In this document: positions 63,849-64,000 of the stretch, piece after piece
How positions within the stretch are numbered: the first letter of the stretch is position 1
Layout of the letters: every line of letters begins with the position of its first letter
Assembly (NCBI RefSeq): GCF_030388665.1
Contig: NZ_CP128846.1
Coordinates: 682,001-746,000 of the forward strand
Source of the DNA: Streptomyces flavofungini
Lineage (GTDB): Bacteria > Actinomycetota > Actinomycetes > Streptomycetales > Streptomycetaceae
Reading direction: 5' to 3'
Length of the DNA: 64,000 nt
Translations under genes and position numbers: made by a program
Notes under the pieces: generated by a model
Database searches by the model: none
Told to the model about the DNA's origin: nothing
Seen by the model: only the letters and a program-made list of their open reading frames with translations

Positions 63849-64000
63849 ATGGCTTCCTGGGGTTCCTTCGATCGGAGGTCAGCTGGGTGAACGCCCGGAC
63901 GGTCGACTGCCCTTCGGGCGGATGCCCGGCGGAATTCACCGCTGCTTCATGTCACTTGACCCTCAACGATGGCCAATGGTTGTGCGCCGATCCTGAGGCC
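63849..64000. other. 152-bp upstream region of the FG-GAP gene, to window end
   Basis: Contains the presumed FG-GAP promoter. No gene, repeat or hairpin of note; the window ends here. Confidence 0.5.

Overview
The window is high-G+C actinobacterial DNA. Third codon positions are almost always G or C, genes are packed with ATGA/GTGA overlaps, GTG starts are common, and the content (a coelichelin-type siderophore locus, DmdR/IdeR-type iron boxes, ECF41 sigma factor, mycothiol-type enzymes, a trypsin-STAND kinase) points to Streptomyces or a close relative. All assignments come from reading the sequence and recalling family motifs; no database search was run.

Layout. (1) 1-5779 (+): the 3' part of an envelope polysaccharide operon: a DUF4910 aminopeptidase-like protein cut by the window edge, a flippase, a GT2 glycosyltransferase, a polysaccharide pyruvyl transferase, an RmlC-like epimerase and a GSA-type aminotransferase. 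(2) 5787-12846: accessory metabolism and regulators: PAP2 phosphatase, VOC protein, mycothiol-dependent maleylpyruvate isomerase-like protein, a collapsed NmrA/LysR gene pair, NTF2-like and cupin genes, a LuxR regulator, a lone OLD-type TOPRIM protein, and a divergent ArsR-like regulator/flavin reductase pair. (3) 12867-16775 (-): an iron-siderophore uptake operon (ATPase, lipoprotein, fused double permease) behind a palindromic iron box. (4) 17004-39553: a coelichelin-type locus: esterase cchJ, two small secreted paralogues with a structured leader, then cchC-D-E-F-G-H-I on the minus strand and divergent cchA. The trimodular NRPS has 10-residue codes I read as N5-hydroxy-N5-formyl-ornithine, threonine and N5-hydroxy-ornithine. 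At least five strong iron boxes and one weaker one lie in front of the iron genes of regions 3 and 4. The ornithine N5-hydroxylase (cchB) and MbtH (cchK) genes normally found with this locus are absent from the window.

(5) 39626-43400 (-): a two-gene unit: a small Trypco1 (CU044_2847-type) protein and a 1149-residue trypsin-nSTAND-histidine kinase-receiver protein. Both phosphoacceptor residues of the latter are replaced (H-box His is Tyr744, receiver Asp is Glu1072). This looks like a trypsin-coupled conflict or immunity system rather than a normal two-component system. (6) 43870-47980: malate synthase and 3-hydroxybutyryl-CoA dehydrogenase (+), then a ferredoxin reductase/ferredoxin pair (-). 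(7) 48311-49155: a frameshifted IS5-family transposase. (8) 49595-56975: a LysR regulator divergent from cydABDC (cytochrome bd oxidase and its exporter). Three 8-codon mini-ORFs are chained by ATGA overlaps into cydD. (9) 57327-63848: ECF41 sigma factor with an SRPBCC partner, a small membrane protein, an alpha/beta hydrolase divergent from an HTH regulator with three AACCNGGTT boxes between them, a secreted sphingomyelinase-type phosphodiesterase, and an FG-GAP repeat protein.

How it works together: in iron limitation, release of a DmdR-type repressor would turn on synthesis (cchA, cchH), export (cchG/cchI), re-uptake (cchCDEF plus the second uptake operon) and iron release (cchJ). The remaining blocks look independent. 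No tRNA, rRNA, CRISPR array or prophage was seen.
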